Below are positions 1 to 10,938 of a stretch of 64,000 bases of DNA, one piece after another. Source of the DNA: Myxocyprinus asiaticus (lineage: Eukaryota; Chordata; Actinopteri; Cypriniformes; Catostomidae); assembly GCF_019703515.2 (NCBI RefSeq), contig NC_059368.1, forward strand, positions 33,043,891-33,107,890. The letters run 5' to 3'. The first letter of the stretch is position 1. Every line of letters begins with the position of its first letter. A program made the translations under genes and the position numbers. The notes beneath the pieces were generated by a model. That model was given only the letters and a program-made list of their open reading frames with translations. It did not search any database and had not been told where the DNA came from.

Positions 1-487
1 CCGCTTGTCTGTGAGAGAGATTAATTAAGATGCCTGTGGATCAGCCAAATGATGTGAACTAAAATATGTGGCGGCACATCTTGTCACTATAGATGTTCAT
101 ATAGAATAAGAAAACAGTTCTTCTGATCCATTTGAGATAAAACTGCTATAAAAAGAAGAATATAAGATTTCTGCTTCAAGGTTGAGTAATTTCTGTGCAA
201 CTACCATTATCATTACCAGGTTTCCTGAACACTTCCACGTCCAGTAGCTGTTTTAACCACCACGCAAACCACGCGATTGCGTGGGGCCCCGGACATCCGG
301 GGGGCCCCCGCCCCGGTAGGAAAACTCTGCAAAAAACACTTGAGGGGTGACATGATGTTCTGGGTACATGCGCAAAGATGCTGTTGCCAGTGCTCTTAGA
401 GCGGTTCACGTTAGAAGCCACCGGGGTCGGGACAGGTGAGTTTTTTAAGTAGGGTTCGGGTTTGTAATTTATGAAAAAAAAAAAAAA

Positions 488-528
<41 letters not shown>

Positions 529-2275
529 CCATCCGAACTTGTTTCGCACTGCACCACGTCTCACTGTTTCTTCAGTGTCTCATGCACATTTTTAGACACT
601 GTGTCAAGTTAATAAGAGCTTCAGGTTTCAAAAATGTATGCCGAGATACCTGCATTCTGTTTCAGACGTTTTACGTGTCTAGATTGTATTTTTGTTGTCT
701 TTTTTTAGCGCAGTTGTCACAAAGATTTAATGTTCTGAGCAAGTTCAGGTTGCAAAGAGGGGACTGTTAGAATGTTTAAAATTATTCCAGATTGTTCTGC
801 AACAAGCAAAGTTTCAGCGCTTGATAAATGGCAATGTTTTTTTTTCTTCTGCTCTAGTGTGCTGAGGGGCTGCCGTGCCTTGAAAGTTTGTTACAATACG
901 AACGTTGCCTACGATGCTTATATAAAATACAGCCTCAGCATCAGAATATAAACTCCAGGTGAATGTAAAGTAAATAAGACAGGAATATATTACTATTCTA
1001 TACAACAAATCCTCAAAAGTAATAATAATACTGTATCATATTATAATGACAAACTGGACAACAATAAATAATTGTTGGGTTATAATATTAATAAACACAT
1101 TTTGTAAAAATATATGTAGGTAAATATAGTTTTTTATCACTGTATTGTGGAAAAACTGGAAAACATGCATTCATTATATTTAACTAGAAATGTATTTCAT
1201 TAAACATTTTGAATGTACTTGGCTACAATGGTTGATAGGATGAATTTAAAATTATGATTTAAAATACATTTTATGTAATTTTTTAAGCAAAAATGTTTGA
1301 AATTTGGTCGGTTGCTTGGGGCCTCAGAAATCGTAAACCCAACCCTGTCCACATCTTCTGTTGTTCTCTTAAAGAAATATTGCTGCCCAAGGCTCACACA
1401 ATTGGTTGAGACAATGCTGGTGTCGACCAAAAGAGAAAGTACTTTAACAACAAAGTAAAATTGCAAATTACCTTAAAATCTGCTTAAACGTTCATATATA
1501 GTGAGAAAAAAAAGAAGAAAAAAGAAAGAAAGAAAGAAAACAGGGAAACCACCAAATAACCAATGATTTTATTCAAAACTCAAACCTTATCCTCAATCAT
1601 ATTATAGACAATGTGAAATTATACCTTAGGAAGAACAAATGAGATAAAGAAGGCAGCTCCATGTGAGTTCTAGTAGGTTTATAAACCATTTGCAGAAAAA
1701 GAAACTCAGGATAAAACCTTTGGGACTGGGCCAGGTTGGCCTTTTTATACCCTTCTCACTCACTGTGGGAATGAAATAAACCACTTAACCACAGTGGAGG
1801 GATCTGCCACCACACAAATGAGAGAGTTTAAGCCTTTTACTACGTCAGTGGAGCACCAAAATGAGAAAATAATGAGCATCCACCAATCCAATGCAGTGAT
1901 GCTTCAGGGATACACTGGGGGCAATTTCTTAATCCTCTGAAAGACTGGCTAGGCAGTGGTAGACACAGTGGTAGAGTCTATATCACCACCACTCTTTCCA
2001 AGGCTGAGGTAGGAAAAGGCAGAAAAAGCCCAGAGAATCCATGGGGGAAAATAGAGAGGAAATCAAGTTTGGTCATGCCTGAAAAAGAACAACTGTTGGA
2101 TTCAGGATTGATGACCAAAGTTACTAATTGCCCTCTTTCACTTAAATGGTGCTGGTTCTAGTGCTGGAGATCTAGAAAATTTTCATTCCACGTTCCACTG
2201 GCTTGAAAGCCAAATAATGACATAATTGCATTTAAGTCTTGACAACTCTTGGAAAGGTTTAATATATTGATGTGG
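1..2275. other. Non-coding stretch, no gene recognised
   Basis: I see no convincing coding exon here. Short open frames on both strands are low-complexity or unlike any known family. It holds a short A-run and a (TA)n array at about 478-526, and two adjacent perfect GC-rich hairpins at 269-302. There are also (GAAA)n-like purine runs near 1505-1545. The rest is AT-rich sequence without a repeat family that I can name. Confidence 0.5.
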
Positions 2276-2311
2276 GTATGATGAAACCAGTACTGCTTGA
2301 CCTACTCCGAA

Positions 2312-2590
2312 TGGGATTCGAACCGAAATCTCCAGTATGGGAGGAGGGCGTGCTAATGCCTCTAACATCAGTTGTTAGTGAGGCCATGGGAATGAGGTTT
2401 ACACACACTACACAGCATGTACCAGCTGGCTACCATTACACTTACCCCCCTAAACCTCACTCCCATCTGGGTCATGGCACCACTGTAACCGGTCCTGCTC
2501 GACCCACTCTGAGCGGGATTTGAATCTGGGTCTCTGGCATGGGAAGCGGGCGCACTAACGAGGAGGCTAAAGGCTACAGCCTCTACTGCT
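2312..2590 (-). repeat. tRNA-derived SINE-like sequence with two tRNA-like heads
   Basis: Read on the minus strand, two tRNA-like modules follow each other about 200 bp apart. The first has an A-box-like segment at 2550-2569 and a B-box-like ATTCAAATCC near 2516-2526. The second has an A-box-like segment near 2349-2366 and GGTTCGAATCC at 2314-2324. Each B box is followed by a similar tail (CAGAGTGGGTCGAGCAGGAC versus CGGAGTAGGTCAAGCAGTAC), so the modules look like diverged copies of one unit. Neither folds into a full cloverleaf by eye, so they are not called as tRNA genes. A dimeric SINE is the likeliest reading. Confidence 0.55.
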
Positions 2591-2635
2591 GCAGAGCAAG
2601 TATGGATACTTGCTACTGCTAGAAAATACACAGAC

Positions 2636-3118
2636 TAGGGGTGTGCAGGGAAGCCATTATCTGTATTTGTATCTGTTTCTGTTCATATGAAAAAATTATC
2701 TGTATCTGTCTCTGTATTCGTATTTAACCGGGTGTGGGCGGGCTTAAACCGGAAGTGCGTCAAAACTAAATGAAACGTATATTTTTAAATGTTACTCTTA
2801 CATTTATAGTTTTTATTTATAAAATATGTGCACAATTAACAGAGACCGCAAATGGAGTCGAGACCGCGGCCATCCAATCTGACATCACTCTGCGCATTTT
2901 CATTCATAAGGTTTACACGTTAGAAATATTGGTTGCACAGATTCAAAAATTAGTTGTAATTTTGGATATTTTTATTTAAAATGTTGCTTTATCCTTGTGC
3001 TTCTTGGATAATCAGTTAAACTAATATTTGATATATTATTCGGATGAAGCCGTTATCCGTTTTTAAGTTATTATTTGTGCCTTTCCGAATGCGGTATTCG
3101 GCTTCGGGCACATCCCTA
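2636..3118. mobile_element. Non-autonomous hAT-like MITE
   Basis: The ends form short inverted repeats: TAGGGGTGTGC on the left and GCACATCCCTA on the right, which is the usual hAT style. The flanks ACACAGAC (2628-2635) and ACACAGTG (3119-3126) agree at 6 of 8 positions, consistent with a decayed 8-bp target duplication. The interior is AT-rich and has no transposase-like coding, so it would depend on an autonomous hAT elsewhere. The superfamily call rests on the end motif and the 8-bp flank only. Confidence 0.6.
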
Positions 3119-3394
3119 ACACAGTGTGGCAAATCAGGTTCTTAATGTGGAAAGGAGGCAGAGGGGACTGGGTGGACAATCCACGTTAGACATTTAATAA
3201 ACACTTTTTAGTGTGTAACAAAACTGGGTGCTTTTCAGCACCACATAAAAACACGCACTGCTTTTCAGCCAGCTACGTATAAAAATAAAGACACACAAAC
3301 ACAGAGACAGGCTTCATGCATCTCTCTTCACTGGCGTCTGGCTTGCTCTCCCCACCCTGACCTCCAATGAACACCCCTGTGGTCACAAATAACA

Positions 3395-3425
<31 letters not shown>

Positions 3426-3450
3426 AAGAAAATATAATAATCATATATAG

Positions 3451-4070
3451 CTATACAGCCCCTCCCCGAGAGTCCCCCAAAAACATGAAATAATATCCCC
3501 ATTTCCTGTCAAACAAATCCCGAACCCCCAGCCTTCTGCTTGACACAAAAGCTGCTACCCTCCCCATCTCCACACACGACTCCGGAAATGAGGGCGCTCC
3601 AGCCGACTTCCATCCCCTTAAAATAATCTGCCTGCCAATCATAATACTGGTCAGAACCCAATTTTTTATGTGTTTATCCCCCAAATTTATGACCGCCCCA
3701 TAGCCAAAAGAGTCTGGGGCAAAATGAAATTTGAGTGCCCAAAACTCTGAACCTTCAACCAAAATTCTTGGATCTTAACAAACTCCCAAAAAGCATGGGT
3801 TGTATCTCCATCTTCTGATTGGTATCGCCAGCAGGTGGGTGTGCCTTTAAGACCAATCCTATACAATCTAGAGAGGGTCCAATAGAATCTGTGTAAAATC
3901 TTGAATTGCATAAGGTGAACCCTTGCATCTCTAGATGCAGACTTCATGTTTTTTAGAACCCTAGCCCACACTCCCTCGTCCGATACCAAGTTTAAATCTT
4001 TCTCCAATAATCTCTTGATAGAAGTTAAAGCTCTGACCCCCAGACTTTGAATTAGCAGGGAATAATACAC
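3451..4070 (-). pseudogene. LINE L1 ORF2 C-terminal remnant
   Basis: Two overlapping minus-strand frames encode the end of L1 ORF2. The first (3687-4070) carries the conserved stretch before the C-terminal zinc knuckle, with FKILHRFYWTLSRLYRIGLK followed by CWRYQSEDGDTTHAFW. The knuckle's second cysteine is replaced by tyrosine. A frame change near 3700-3760 leads to the extreme C-terminus (3451-3762). This region normally helps ORF2 bind its own RNA. Further minus-strand ORF2 sequence continues at 4080-4357 and 4800-4975 with stops, on either side of the SINE. Confidence 0.75.
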
Positions 4071-4357
4071 TGATGCCTCATGACCTTTTCCAAAAAGCAG
4101 TAATCACCACTCAGAGTATCTGCTGCTCTAGGGGGTGTATGCTACTCCCAAAAATAGTACAGAGCTGTGGTGTAACCTGAAGAATTGAGACCTGGGAATC
4201 CCAAAATGTTGAAACATATTTCCAAAGGACCTCAACACTCAACTCTCATATAGGTCATTGAGAGTATTAACCTCCCTCACAGTCCACTCTGTCCAGCAGA
4301 AAGGGGACTTATTAATACATAACTTTGGGTTCAGCCATATGCTCGAAGCAACTTTAA

Positions 4358-4799
4358 AACTTCTCCTTTTCTCCCAATTTGGAATGCCCAATTCCCACAA
4401 CTTAATAAGTCCTCATGGTGCGGCGCGGTTACTCACCTCAATCCCGGTGGCGGAGGACATGTCTCAATTGCCTCCGCTTCTTAGACCGTCAATCCACACA
4501 TCTTATTACATGGTTCATTGTACATGACACCGCGGAGACTCTGCATATGGAGGCTCATGCTACTCTCCGCGATCCACACACAACTTACCATGCACCCCAC
4601 TGAGAGCAAGAACCACTAATCGCGACCACGAGGAGGTTACCCCATGTGACTCTACCCTCCCTAGCAACCGGGCCAATTTGGTTGCTTAAGAGACCTGGCT
4701 GGAGTCACTCAGCACACCCTGGATTTGAACTCGCGACTCCAGGGGTGGGAGTCAGCGTCAATACTCGCTGAGCTACCCAGGCCCCCCTCCCCCCCCTTA
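4358..4799 (-). repeat. tRNA-derived SINE with target-site duplication
   Basis: The head lies at the right end on the minus strand, with A-box-like TAGCTCAGCGAG (4764-4775) and B-box-like GAGTTCAAATCC (4721-4732). The body continues leftward and ends near 4358. It is flanked by near-identical direct repeats of the interrupted L1 sequence, CTCGAAGCAACTTTAA (4342-4357) and CTCGAAGCAACATTTAA (4800-4816), which is the expected target-site duplication from LINE-driven insertion. The same L1 segment is uninterrupted at about 24845-24870. I recall this SINE as common in cyprinid genomes (memory, not a search). Confidence 0.8.
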
Positions 4800-5002
4800 C
4801 TCGAAGCAACATTTAAATAAATGTTGAATTAAACACTCTGGACACTTTTGCTAATACCGTGTGCAAATGCGAGATAATGGGGTGTAACTTAACTTCTCCG
4901 GTTAGATTGAGAGAAAGGCTTTGCAATGGCGAAATAGGTGCAAGAACTTCCTGTTCAATACAAAACCAGGGACCCCCACTCTTGTAACCACCTCAGTGAA
5001 TT

Positions 5003-5224
5003 TCATCTCCATGGCAGTGATTGATCACGTATTACAGCAAGATCCTCCAAGTCAGCAATGACCTTCGTCAGCATTGCCAACATGTTCAACATTTCTCGCC
5101 GAAATTCCCTCATTTCTCTGACCAAATCGACTCCCTGGCTCGAGGCCTCCGGAGGGGTGTCAGCTTGAGCATGTAAGTGTCTTTTAATGTCTCCAGAGCC
5201 TGAGGATTTTGAATTCTTTGACAT
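5003..5224 (-). pseudogene. L1 ORF1 N-terminal fragment
   Basis: The fragment opens with MSKNSKSSGSGDIKRHL, a start shared with the other two L1 copies (about 16285-16360 plus; 27540-27592 minus). It continues into a heptad-rich segment (REMREFRREMLNMLAMLTKV) typical of the ORF1 trimerising coiled coil. ORF1p is an RNA-binding chaperone that coats LINE RNA. Here the frame stops at 5003, a few codons before the point where ORF1 sequence ends and ORF2 C-terminal sequence begins. The RNA-recognition and C-terminal domains are absent. Confidence 0.75.
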
Positions 5225-5559
5225 ATTGTCCTCCTAGAACAGTTATGGAACAGAATGTATCGAATCTCACCAGTTTATGACATTAATAGTGTTAAAACTA
5301 GCAAAGTGCGCAGAGCTCGCCGTTCACATGTCCGAACCTCGCATGGTGTCACGTGACCAAGAAGCATAGTTTCTTGATAGTTTGCTGTGTGGAGATAATT
5401 TGACTTCTCTGAGGCTTCTATATCTTCCATTCCATTCATCTCTTCCATTCTGTCAACACTATGACCATGTTTTCATGCATTTAAAAAAACAGGTTTATTC
5501 TGGGTTTTGCAGAAAGTGGCATTCTTAAACGTCATGTAAATGCGAATGCTGCCATTTAA

Positions 5560-6720
5560 GTGATTAAATACCGTGCATATCAGAATGAGAATTATTGCCA
5601 AGTATGCTCACACACACATGGAATTTGTCATGGTGACAGAAGATTCCAGTGCAAGAGAATGCAACGTATATACATACATACAAACATATACATTTAAACA
5701 TATATACATATAGTGACATAAAAAAATAATAATAAAAAATAAGATACAACATAAAAAAGGAGAAATATACAATAGTGCAATAATGTTGTTAGAATATTTT
5801 ATATATACAGATATACAGTTGTGCAGGTGATGTAATGTATTGAAGAAGAGGTAGGATATGTTAAAGAATATAAATGAAATATGGATGGATTGAATATTGC
5901 AAATTGTTGTATTGAGCAAAGGAAAGTATTTGGGGGCAGTTTTAACTGTTCATTAGGTGGATGACCTGAGGGAAAAAACTGTTCCTGTGCCTGGCTGTTC
6001 TGGTGCTTAGTGCTCTGTAGCGCCGGCCAGAGGGCAACAAAAGGAAAAGGAAGTGTGCTGAGTGAATGGGGTCAAGAGTGATTTTACCAGCCCTTTTTGT
6101 TACTCTGTATGTGTACAGTTCTTTCAGGGTGGGTAGGGGAGTGCCTATAATCCTCTCAGCAGTCCGAACTATCCTTTGAAGTCTTCTGATGTCTGACTTG
6201 GTAGCTGAACCAAACCAGACAGTTATAGAAGTGCAGAGGACAGACTCAGTGACTGCTGCGTAGAACTGTATCAGCAGCGCCTGTGGCAGGTTGAACTTCC
6301 TCAACTGGCGAAGGAAGTTCAACCTCTGCTGGGCCTTAATCAAAATTGAGTCTATGTGGATCTCCTACTTCAGGTCCTGTGAGATGGTAGTGCCCAGGAA
6401 CCTGAATGACTACACTGCTGCCACAGTGCTGTTCAGAATGGTGAGTTAATGTTGGGGTGTTCCTCCTAAAGTCCACTATCATCTCCACTATTTTAACTGT
6501 GTTCAGCTCCAGGTTGTTTTGATTGCACCACACAGCCAGCTGTTCAACCTCCCTTCTGTATGCAGACTTATTGTCATCTTGGATGAGACCGATGACTGTA
6601 GTGTCATCTGCAAACTTCAGGAGCTTGACAGAGGTGTCCTTGGCAGTGCAGTCATCTGTGTAGAAGGAGAAGAGTAGTGGGGAGAGCACACATCCCTAGG
6701 GGGCACCAGTGCTGACTGTA
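5560..6720 (-). mobile_element. 5'-truncated Jockey-superfamily LINE (CR1/L2/Rex1 group)
   Basis: This is a minus-strand LINE with only the last part of the reverse transcriptase and the 3' untranslated region. Coding similarity begins at about 6715 (remains of the GAP-GCVLSPLL motif) and ends at 5942. The AT-rich sequence to about 5560 is probably the 3' UTR, but its end is not sharp. It belongs to a different family from the LINE at 17.8-21.3 kb, although the C-terminal LLPSGRRYRAL and FFPQVI motifs are shared by both. Confidence 0.65.
5942..6689 (-). pseudogene. LINE reverse transcriptase C-terminal remnant
   Basis: There are two minus-strand frames. The first (6336-6689) contains LSPLLFSFYTDDC and the polymerase active-site motif KFADDTTVIG (both aspartates kept). 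The second (5942-6343) contains the thumb region AQQRLNFLRQLRKFNL, the LQRIVRTAERIIG stretch and the terminal LLPSGRRYRAL...FFPQVIHL block. A frameshift near 6340 separates them, and roughly 30 residues just before it no longer match the family. The protein would copy LINE RNA at a nicked target. The endonuclease and RT fingers are missing. Confidence 0.75.
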
Positions 6721-9700
6721 TATGTGCTGAATGATTGCAGCACAATGCATCTGTCGCATTACACAGTGCACCCCGCTCTTATGTCTTTAGCAGCTTTCTT
6801 GCATTAAACAGCTTTCTGTACATGTAAATCAGTAATTATAATTTGATATCCGCAGAAGTTATCACTCCACCAACTGCTTAACGTCATTAACAACAGCTCT
6901 ATATTGTTCAACCAACATGGTTTAAACAATGGATGTGCAACATAGGTACTACGGTTTCGGGAAACAATCATTTCTCCAACGATGCATCATAATATGGTGG
7001 TTAAGCAGTGATTTCGATTGTTGTACGGGAAATGTCTCACATGCATATCAAATAATTATCAAATCAATAATCAACATTCGTGCTCGGGATTCCTGCATGT
7101 TTCCTGTAACTGTAAGTTTTGTTAAGTTCATGATATGCCTCTTATGCACTTTTGCTTGCATCTGCAACAGAAAATTAGGTTGTTAATGAGAATGTAGACT
7201 ATTCTTGCCCTCAAGGGTGGATATAAAAATAGTCAGGACCTCTTAATTCTTGGCCTGGTAATTTGAGTGACACACAGAATATTACTGATCCCAAGAAGAA
7301 AACATCTAAAAACTTCTCTGTTAGAAGAGGATACAAAATTAAGATTATAAATCAAGGAACATGCAGTTTAGATTATTAATATCAACAGGAAATCTAAGTT
7401 TAAAATGGAGCCTGAGCGAGAGAAAACAAAAACTTTTTTAGTTTAGTTTCCCTTCACGTGACTTTAAGGGTGTGTAACTTGATGTGTGTAATTTATTTAT
7501 TTATTTTTTAAGGTGCACTCAGTAATATTTTTCCTCATTTAAAAGTTTTGCTCTTTACGAAAGGAATAATAATTACAGTAGAATCAGTAACTATTCGCTT
7601 AATCTTAGTAACTGGCTTGTTATTGGACACTTTCACTTTTTTTGGTGTGTGTGGTGGGATATAAAAGGATAACAGGAGTGAAATATATAGGTTATACATA
7701 AAAGTATAATATTTGATTTTTTTTTGTTTGTTTTTTTGTTTGTTTACTTAATATTGCTATTTCATAGCAATTTTGGCTCAACCAAATTGATCCTCACATT
7801 TTTTTTTACAATCTATGAGGAGTTAGATATCATTTAAAATTTTGAAAATTAAATTACATTTTTTTTCTTGCTCACCCTGCCACAGAGCCCACATATTTCA
7901 TCTCAGATTTGCATGTATCACAGAGATATTCAATAGCCGTTAGAATTGTTGAGCAAGTTGGAAGGGGCACCATCTGAGAAACAGTCAAACCGATAAAGCA
8001 CATGGGCTATAATGGACCACAGCCCTGGAGTGTTAAACAGTTAGTTGAATTACATGATCTGGGTGAATAAATGCTTCTACACACTCCTTATGATAATTTT
8101 CCTAAGGACAAAATGTTTAAAAATGTTTAAAAAGTTTTAAGGTTTTGAGGTCTTGCAACAGCAATATGATGGACTCCAATGCTCAATAAATAGGTACATT
8201 TATTAATAATAATCAGAATATTTTTTTGTACAATAATATACAACCTATGCAGTTTAGTTTTATTACAAGTGGTGTATAAAGCTTGTTCTCAAAGTCTGCA
8301 GACATTTGTACAATAACTGTTTTCAGGGGCAAACAAAATAAAGCACATAATGTGTTGTATTTTCATGCAAACATGCAGTCCACCATCAGCAATTGTATGG
8401 ATACAATGAGCACACAGGAAAGCCATTTGGAAAATGCACCTTTAGAGCACCTTATTTAGATGCATATTATAAAAGATGAGGCCCTTATAGTGGCTATTGT
8501 GTGCTGACAACAAAATTGCTTGAATAATGTGTTTGTGATAACATTGTAATCATTGCATCACAAAGGGGATCTCATCCTTTAATAGAGGACTCGCAAATTA
8601 CCAGCAATGAGGCATTTTAAAGGTAAAGCTCTCTATTTACCTCCTGCTGTAAATATACATTTACAATTTTATATAGCAATTGTTATTTCCCATACTGCAT
8701 AGTGACCAATAAATAAGACTTTGAATTTACTGCTCTGCCTGAAGCCCACCAGGACCAGAATAATAGCCGTATTAATCAGTGTTACTGCACAGAACAGGTG
8801 CACCCTAACTAAAGCACACTTCTGTTCTCTAAACAATTAAAAATACCATGACCATACTGTCATGTTATCATGGCTGTAATGGTTATTTTAGATAAATATT
8901 GGATTAACAGTAATTCATTTGAAAGCAGGGGTGTGGATCTGAGATCAGATTGCTAAATGACAGTTGTACAATGGTATTTCACTACTAGTGTCACCAAACA
9001 GATTTGCAAAAATATTTAATTCCCCAAACACTCCCCCATCTCCCACAGTCTTCCATTGGTCAAACAAACAGATTGGCCAAACTCACAACATTGGTTGAAA
9101 AAAATTTTTTTGATAGCACCACATAGTCAAAGCATTTACACTTTTTGGGGGGCAATCCATTTACAAAAGACTTACAGTTTCTTATACTCTCTGCACATTA
9201 AACTGGGATGGAGAAAAGTTTTTATTTATTTAAAAAAAAAAAAAAAGAATTATCAAATAAAATGGCACGCTTACTATTAATAGTTAATGTCATAATGAAT
9301 GTTTTCCATTGGGACATTATTTGTCAGTCACAATGAACTGTGCAAAAAGCATATGCTTTTAACAAACACACTCTGGCAAGTCTCTAGGGTGAAAATCCAA
9401 AAAGCTTAATGGTAAAGCCACAGATGACTGCAGAACTCCACCCAGAAGGATTTCATCTGGTGGGGGACTGCTGGTATTTGCCTTAATAATAGAAGTAATT
9501 ACTAATCTACTAGTTCTGTCTACCATGATATCAACACTGATTTATAAAAAATAATTGCTGCATTACCTCAGGCATGGCTATAAATGATCTGTAAAAGCAC
9601 ATTGTAAGAAGTATTAATCAATGAAATGTGCTTACAATATGAGCTGCCCGTCTTTCGGTTTAGCCAATCTCTCTGGGCTTCCCCTATGAATGCTTGCCAA

Positions 9701-9904
9701 ATGAAAACAGCTTTACTTAAACCAAGAGATGCTTTGCACTGGGCCTTTCTGTGCTTGGTGAGGAGTAAGGCCATGTTTCCATATCTTATGACTCAAGATG
9801 AAGCCTCAAACACTGATCAGAATAAAACAAGATGGTACCAACAGTCTGACTTCATCTGATTTTACCCTAACCCTCACCAATAGGTCCCTAATACAAAACG
9901 TCAC
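6721..9904. other. AT-rich non-coding stretch, nothing recognised
   Basis: About 3.2 kb with T-runs (for example near 7718-7742 and 9105) and short A-runs (about 9230-9247). No open frame here resembles a known protein, and I see no inverted terminal repeats or repeat family. It may be old intergenic or intronic DNA. Confidence 0.45.
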
Positions 9905-10175
9905 TAGTTACACATGTAATCTCAGTTCCCTGGAATGAAGGGAATGAGAAATTGCTTTGGGGAATGTGTTTCTCAACAACATCCTCTGATTGGCAATGGT
10001 GTTTGAGACCCGCCCCTTTAGGCACGCATTTGGCCTATATAAGCAGGCACTCAATAACCATTACTTCAGATTTTTGTGACTGAGGGACAGAGGGCATTAC
10101 TCAAATCTCTGAAGTAGCAGTGCAGCCAGCTTTCACAATGTCTCGTTCCCTTCATCTCAGTGTAACCGGAGATGT
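9905..10175. repeat. DIRS terminal repeat and internal complementary region
   Basis: The outermost segment (about 9905-9955, containing GAATGAAGGGAATGAGAAAT) is matched in reverse complement by 10136-10175 (containing CTCGTTCCCTTCATCTCAG). In DIRS elements an internal complementary region pairs with the termini to template circle formation, and this arrangement fits. Between the two lies a plus-strand TATA-like CCTATATAAG (10033-10042), as expected for an inverted copy of a promoter-bearing terminal repeat. Confidence 0.6.
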
Positions 10176-10499
10176 TAGCTTTCAATTCAGTTTACTTGAC
10201 ATTGCTATGGGGAACAGAATTCCATCCTGCCGCACTACATTACGTCACACCCCCAGGGGTATAAACACTTACATACAGATTTGTATGTGTCACAGGCCAG
10301 ATGGGGGTTAATATAGTCTGGGGATCTATACAGATTTACACAGTGTAATTTAACTCTTTCGCAACTATGGTTGGAAAAGTAGGTTTTATTCTCATAGGGA
10401 GTACTTGTGACTTCATAGTGGGTATTATAACTACAGCTTACATATTGGGGGCTGTAGTAATTATAACAGGTAGCCTACACTTAACAGAGGGTTTTGACA

Positions 10500-10760
10500 T
10501 GTTCATCTGACATATAAAAAAGTGCTCTAAACAGAGAGGATTTTTGAAGAGATAGATGCCACGTCCAAGTTGTGAAACCTCGCGAATGTTTTTTGTGAAG
10601 ACCATCCTGCTGCTAAACATATCCTGCTAGGACACCCCATTTGTCCATGCCCATGAGAATGCCATGCCTCTAGTTGAATGCACTTTGACCCCAACTGGGC
10701 AATTCACACCTTGTGATTTATTGACGAGGTCGATCGCATCAACAATCCAGTGAGAGAGCC
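10500..10760 (-). pseudogene. DIRS tyrosine recombinase C-terminal remnant, catalytic Tyr lost
   Basis: Minus-strand frames give QRLSHWIVDAIDLVNKSQG, then VHSTRGMA (the H-x-x-R active-site box), then LAAGWSSQKTFARFHNLDV. In the DIRS recombinase family the last motif ends with the nucleophilic tyrosine (F-Y). Here the codon is CAC, so the tyrosine is histidine (plus strand about 10570-10580). A stop or frame change lies between the two boxes. The enzyme would join the circular cDNA into the genome without a target duplication. This copy cannot have that activity. Confidence 0.7.
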
Positions 10761-10938
10761 TTTGTTTGGAGATGGACATGCCTTTTGTGTGACCTCCATA
10801 ACAAATAAAGAGCTGATCTGACAGTCGAAACTGGCAGGTGAGAAAGGAGGTCCCTCCTCAGTGGTATTTCTCATGGAGGGCCATCCAATAACTCTATCAT
10901 CTCCGGAAACCAGGACTGGTTGGGCCATTTCTGTGCAA

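Larger units (their letters stand above)
3362..5360 (-). mobile_element. L1/Tx1-type LINE, internally deleted (copy C)
   Basis: On the minus strand the copy starts near 5360 (GTCACG-type 5' leader). It runs through the first ~65 codons of ORF1 (5003-5224), then jumps at about 4977-4983 straight into the C-terminal third of ORF2. It ends near 3362 after a (CA)n array at about 3397-3425. The endonuclease and reverse transcriptase are missing. A tRNA-derived SINE interrupts ORF2 at 4358-4799. The sequence is the same family as the copies at 16.2-23 kb and 24.1-27.7 kb. The ORF1/ORF2 junction is treated in the findings. Confidence 0.8.

Noticed and set aside
2312..2590. Possible true tRNA genes
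   Set aside because: Promoter-box-like sequences are present, but the stems do not pair well and there are two diverged copies with SINE-like tails.
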